Translations under genes and position numbers: made by a program
Source: an uncultured Chlorobiaceae bacterium
GTDB taxonomy: Bacteria; Bacteroidota; Chlorobiia; Chlorobiales; Chlorobiaceae
Assembly: GCA_903994635.1 (NCBI GenBank)
Contig: CAJEXQ010000008.1
Location: 33,370 to 97,369 of the forward strand
Length of the DNA: 64,000 nucleotides
Reading direction: 5' to 3'
The notes under the pieces: model-generated
Seen by the model: only the letters and a program-made list of their open reading frames with translations
What the model was told of the DNA's origin: nothing
The model's database searches: none
Part shown: piece by piece, positions 61,343 through 64,000 of the stretch
Layout: the number at the start of each line of letters is the position of its first letter
Position numbering within the stretch: position 1 is the stretch's first letter

Positions 61343-63871
61343 GTGAAAAAAAAGATTCTTTCGTTGCTCACTGTTTATGGGGCCTACACCCTTCTGGCGC
61401 TGCTGCTCTTCTGGCCGCTCGTCTTCCAGCCGAACACGCTTCTTGCTCCCGACTCTCTGATCCCCCATGCCTCAACCCTGGCGCTCGACAAGCTTCAGGC
61501 TGAAACCGGCACCTACCCGCTCTGGCAGCCCTGGCTCTTTTCGGGGATGCCGACGGTGGAGGCATTCAGCTATCTTAGCGGTCTCTATTATCCGAACGTT
61601 GTGTTTAACCTTTTCCATACTGACGGCATGGTGCTGCAACTGCTTCATCTCGCCTTTGCCGGTCTTGGAGTCTTCCTCTTTCTTCGCCAGTACGGCCTGA
61701 CAACCCTTGCCGCTCCGTTAGGCGGGGCCATTTTTATGCTCAACCCCTATATGAGCGCCATGCTGGTGCACGGTCACGGCAGCCAGCTCATGACGGTGGC
61801 CTATATGCCCTGGATGCTCTGGGCCACCTTGCGGCTCATGCAGCGCGGCGGGCTTGCCGATGCCGGGGTTCTGGCGCTCCTTGCCGGTTTTCAGTTACAG
61901 CGCTCACATGTGCAGATCGCTTACTATTCGTGGATGCTTGTGCTGCTGCTGGTTGTTGTATTGGTTTTCTTCAGGCGCGGGATGACCGGGGCTGGCGTTG
62001 GTGTTGTGGCGAGTCTGTCTGGCGGAGGTGAGGGCGTGAACGCAGGTGGACACGGGGGAGGGCTTGCAGGCGTTCGTGGGCACGCGGGTGGTGATAAGGT
62101 TCCGCAGCGCATTGATGCGGGCAGCCAAAAGGGCATTTTTCGTCTGGTGTTGTTGCTGATCGTTGCGCTGGGTTGCGGGGTAGCCATGTCGGCCTCAATC
62201 TATCTGCCAGCCTCAGAGTATGCGGCATTTTCTGTGAGGGGAGGGGCGGCAGAGGGTGGAGCTTCAGCATGGGAGTATGCCACACTCTGGTCAATGCACC
62301 CTCTGGAGCTCTTCACCTTTCTGGTGCCGGGATTCTTCGGGTTTGGCGGTCTGACCTACTGGGGCTTTATGCCCTTCACCGACTTCCCCAATTATGCTGG
62401 AATTGTGGTACTGCTCCTCGCCGTTGCAGGCGCTGTTCTGCGGCGGAAAGAGCCGATGACCCGGTTTTTTGTTGCCGCCGCACTGTTGGCGTTGCTGCTC
62501 TCCTTCGGCAGGTTTTTCAGCCCTATTTTTGATCTCTTCTACCATTTCGCCCCACTGTTCAGCCGATTCAGGGTCCCGTCGATGGCGCTCATCATGCTCT
62601 ACCTGATCATCTCCTTTCTTGCCGCAATTGGAGTAAACGATCTGCTTCAGCGCCAGCCCAAACGATTGCTGAAATCAATCCGGCTTGGAGCGCTTCTTCT
62701 TGCGGCAATTCTGTTGCTATTTCTTGCCTTTGAACAGCCTGTCGAGAACTTTTTCCGCACTCTTTATCCCGAGCCACAGGTTGGCAGTTTTGATCTTGCC
62801 TTTATGGTCAACAAGGTGCGCTGGGAGAATCTGACCGGAAGTCTCTTGATTGTCCTGATGCTTGCCTCGCTGTTTGCAGGAGTGCTCTGGCTCAGCATCA
62901 AGGGGAAGCTCTCCCACAAACTGACCGGTCTCCTGCTCTTTCTTCTTGCGCTTGGCGATCTGCTCTGGATCGACATCCAGATTATCTACCCCTCCGCAAA
63001 CTCTCTGCGCTCACCGCTCTATGCCGACAGCCGTATTGTAGAACCCGCATTTCAGCCCGACGATATTACCCGCTACCTCGCCGCACAGCAAGGGCCCTTC
63101 AGAATCTACCCCGCCGGGCCGCTCTTTGCAGAGAACAAGTTTGCCCTGTTTGGCATCGAGTCAGTTGGCGGTTATCATCCCGCCAAACTCAAACTTTACG
63201 AAGAGTTTCTCGCGAAAACAGAGAATCTCTCCAGCATCAACGTGCTCCGAATGCTCAATGTCGGTTACATTGTCAGCCCAGCACCTCTTGGTCATCCAGC
63301 ACTCGAACTGGTTAAAACCGGCACCCTGCAGCTCGCCAGTGGCCCCGTCACGGCTTATGTGTACTGCCTTCAGCAGACCGCACCAAGAGCATGGTTCGCC
63401 AATCGGGTCATCGCGGTGAACAACAACGAAGAGTTGTTTGCCCGTATTCTTGATGATGAGGCCCCTGCCGGTGTTGCGTATGCCGATGGCTCACTTTGGA
63501 GAGGAGCCAGCACGTTTGCTGCGGCCACGGTGACGTCGCTTGGTGCAAAAGCGGAGTCGATGGTTGTGAAGGTTGCCACGCCCGGCGAGGCATTTCTTGT
63601 GGTGAGCGAGCTATATTATCCGCTGCGCTGGAAGGTGAAGATTGATGGTCGTTCAGCCGCCATGATCAAGGTGAACGGGCTGTTGCGCGGGGTTGTGGTT
63701 CCATCAGGCAGCCGGGAGGTCAGGTTTTATTATGATCGAAGCGGCTTTGAGATGGGGCGTTGGATAGCGCTTGGTGCTTTTGTTGTGGCGTTGTTGATGG
63801 TGGTGGGGGGAGTAGGCTGGTCGTTATTGATAAAGTCGGGGGAATCGAGGATTCCTCGCGGTTATCACTAA
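61343..63871 (+). CDS. YfhO-family large membrane protein
   Basis: This 842-residue protein with about 12 transmembrane helices has the YfhO pattern: LLALLLFWPLVFQPNTLLAPDSLIPH, LFSGMPTVEAFSYLSGLYYPN, RSHVQIAYYSWMLV and a soluble C-terminal domain with AETGKPFLVVSELYYPLRWKVKIDGRSA-like strands (residues 680-810). YfhO proteins glycosylate cell-wall polymers in Firmicutes and are GT-C-like; Chlorobi/Bacteroidetes members are unstudied. Residues 213-262 are a Gly/Ala-rich insertion not expected in the family. The start is GTG at 61343, 4 bases after the flippase gene. It is the last gene of the cluster. Confidence 0.85.
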   Translation: MKKKILSLLTVYGAYTLLALLLFWPLVFQPNTLLAPDSLIPHASTLALDKLQAETGTYPLWQPWLFSGMPTVEAFSYLSGLYYPNVVFNLFHTDGMVLQLLHLAFAGLGVFLFLRQYGLTTLAAPLGGAIFMLNPYMSAMLVHGHGSQLMTVAYMPWMLWATLRLMQRGGLADAGVLALLAGFQLQRSHVQIAYYSWMLVLLLVVVLVFFRRGMTGAGVGVVASLSGGGEGVNAGGHGGGLAGVRGHAGGDKVPQRIDAGSQKGIFRLVLLLIVALGCGVAMSASIYLPASEYAAFSVRGGAAEGGASAWEYATLWSMHPLELFTFLVPGFFGFGGLTYWGFMPFTDFPNYAGIVVLLLAVAGAVLRRKEPMTRFFVAAALLALLLSFGRFFSPIFDLFYHFAPLFSRFRVPSMALIMLYLIISFLAAIGVNDLLQRQPKRLLKSIRLGALLLAAILLLFLAFEQPVENFFRTLYPEPQVGSFDLAFMVNKVRWENLTGSLLIVLMLASLFAGVLWLSIKGKLSHKLTGLLLFLLALGDLLWIDIQIIYPSANSLRSPLYADSRIVEPAFQPDDITRYLAAQQGPFRIYPAGPLFAENKFALFGIESVGGYHPAKLKLYEEFLAKTENLSSINVLRMLNVGYIVSPAPLGHPALELVKTGTLQLASGPVTAYVYCLQQTAPRAWFANRVIAVNNNEELFARILDDEAPAGVAYADGSLWRGASTFAAATVTSLGAKAESMVVKVATPGEAFLVVSELYYPLRWKVKIDGRSAAMIKVNGLLRGVVVPSGSREVRFYYDRSGFEMGRWIALGAFVVALLMVVGGVGWSLLIKSGESRIPRGYH

Positions 63872-64000
63872 AATCCCGGTAATCCTTTGATAAATATGTC
63901 ATCGGAAAACTGACAGATTCGAGTAACAGAAATTATGCTTGATGCTTTTATATCTGTCACCTTATGCAGAATCTATCTCAGTTTATAAACTTCACGTGTT
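63872..64000. other. Right end of the window, no gene seen
   Basis: The last 129 bases hold no open frame with support and no clear terminator. A short ATG frame at 63934 stops after 17 codons. Confidence 0.4.

Noticed and set aside
1..64000. CRISPR arrays, rRNA genes, complete insertion sequences, riboswitches
   Set aside because: I looked for regularly spaced repeats, rRNA signatures, full transposase genes with ends, and conserved leader folds, and saw none that I could support.

Overview
The window looks like a chromosomal segment of a green sulfur bacterium (Chlorobi/Chlorobiaceae, Chlorobium/Pelodictyon type). I infer this from the gene complement rather than from a marker gene: an NfnAB-type ferredoxin:NADP+ oxidoreductase pair, a ClpB that stops after its first ATPase domain, a PabB-PabC fusion, adjacent aerotolerance-type von Willebrand proteins, moderate GC content, and many small palindromic repeats. 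No photosynthesis gene lies in the window, so the assignment is contextual.

Region 1 (1-16.4 kb) is an accessory region full of defence genes and broken mobile genes. It holds a HigBA-type toxin-antitoxin pair cut by the left edge, a piece of group II intron RNA, the 3' end of an IS1380-type transposase, and a Fic remnant. Next comes an arylamine N-acetyltransferase whose N-terminus is the first half of an antitoxin. The antitoxin's DNA-binding half lies 1.9 kb away, beyond a ferrochelatase-like gene. A complete type III restriction-modification operon (mod, a DUF1016 nuclease, res) follows, then a DUF4160/DUF2442 pair, a dead VapBC pair, a truncated Rpn-type nuclease, and Abi and helicase fragments. 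The region ends with a decayed RiPP locus: an intact Nif11-type precursor peptide, a frameshifted SUMF1-type gene, an exported Asp/Glu racemase and the last codons of an ABC transporter. A 23-bp perfect direct repeat derived from Fic coding sequence occurs near both ends (1607 and 16358).

Region 2 (16.4-30.5 kb) is core genome: a cupin, guaA, a class A penicillin-binding protein, an alpha/beta hydrolase, a DedA protein, tRNA-Pro(GGG), a radical-SAM/DUF4130 pair probably acting on DNA, nfnA-nfnB, then hisH-hisA-scpB and a 23S/16S pseudouridine synthase.

Region 3 (30.5-47.8 kb) has a helix-hairpin-helix plus probable beta-barrel envelope protein, a Sua5-type tRNA modification enzyme, a polyprenol kinase-like protein, Ppx/GppA and PabBC. 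It continues with a compact minus-strand run folP-smc-HAD phosphatase-nusB-nth, then an M50 protease, a haem-binding protein and sucC.

Region 4 (48-64 kb) has two BatA/BatB-like proteins, the half-length ClpB, a SYLF lipid-binding protein, gatB, xseB, obgE, an ArgA-like acetyltransferase and an HPr-like protein. The HPr gene leads directly into a tightly packed polysaccharide locus of two glycosyltransferases, a methyltransferase, a third glycosyltransferase, a Wzx-type flippase and a large YfhO-type membrane protein. No complete insertion sequence, CRISPR array, rRNA or replication origin was recognised.
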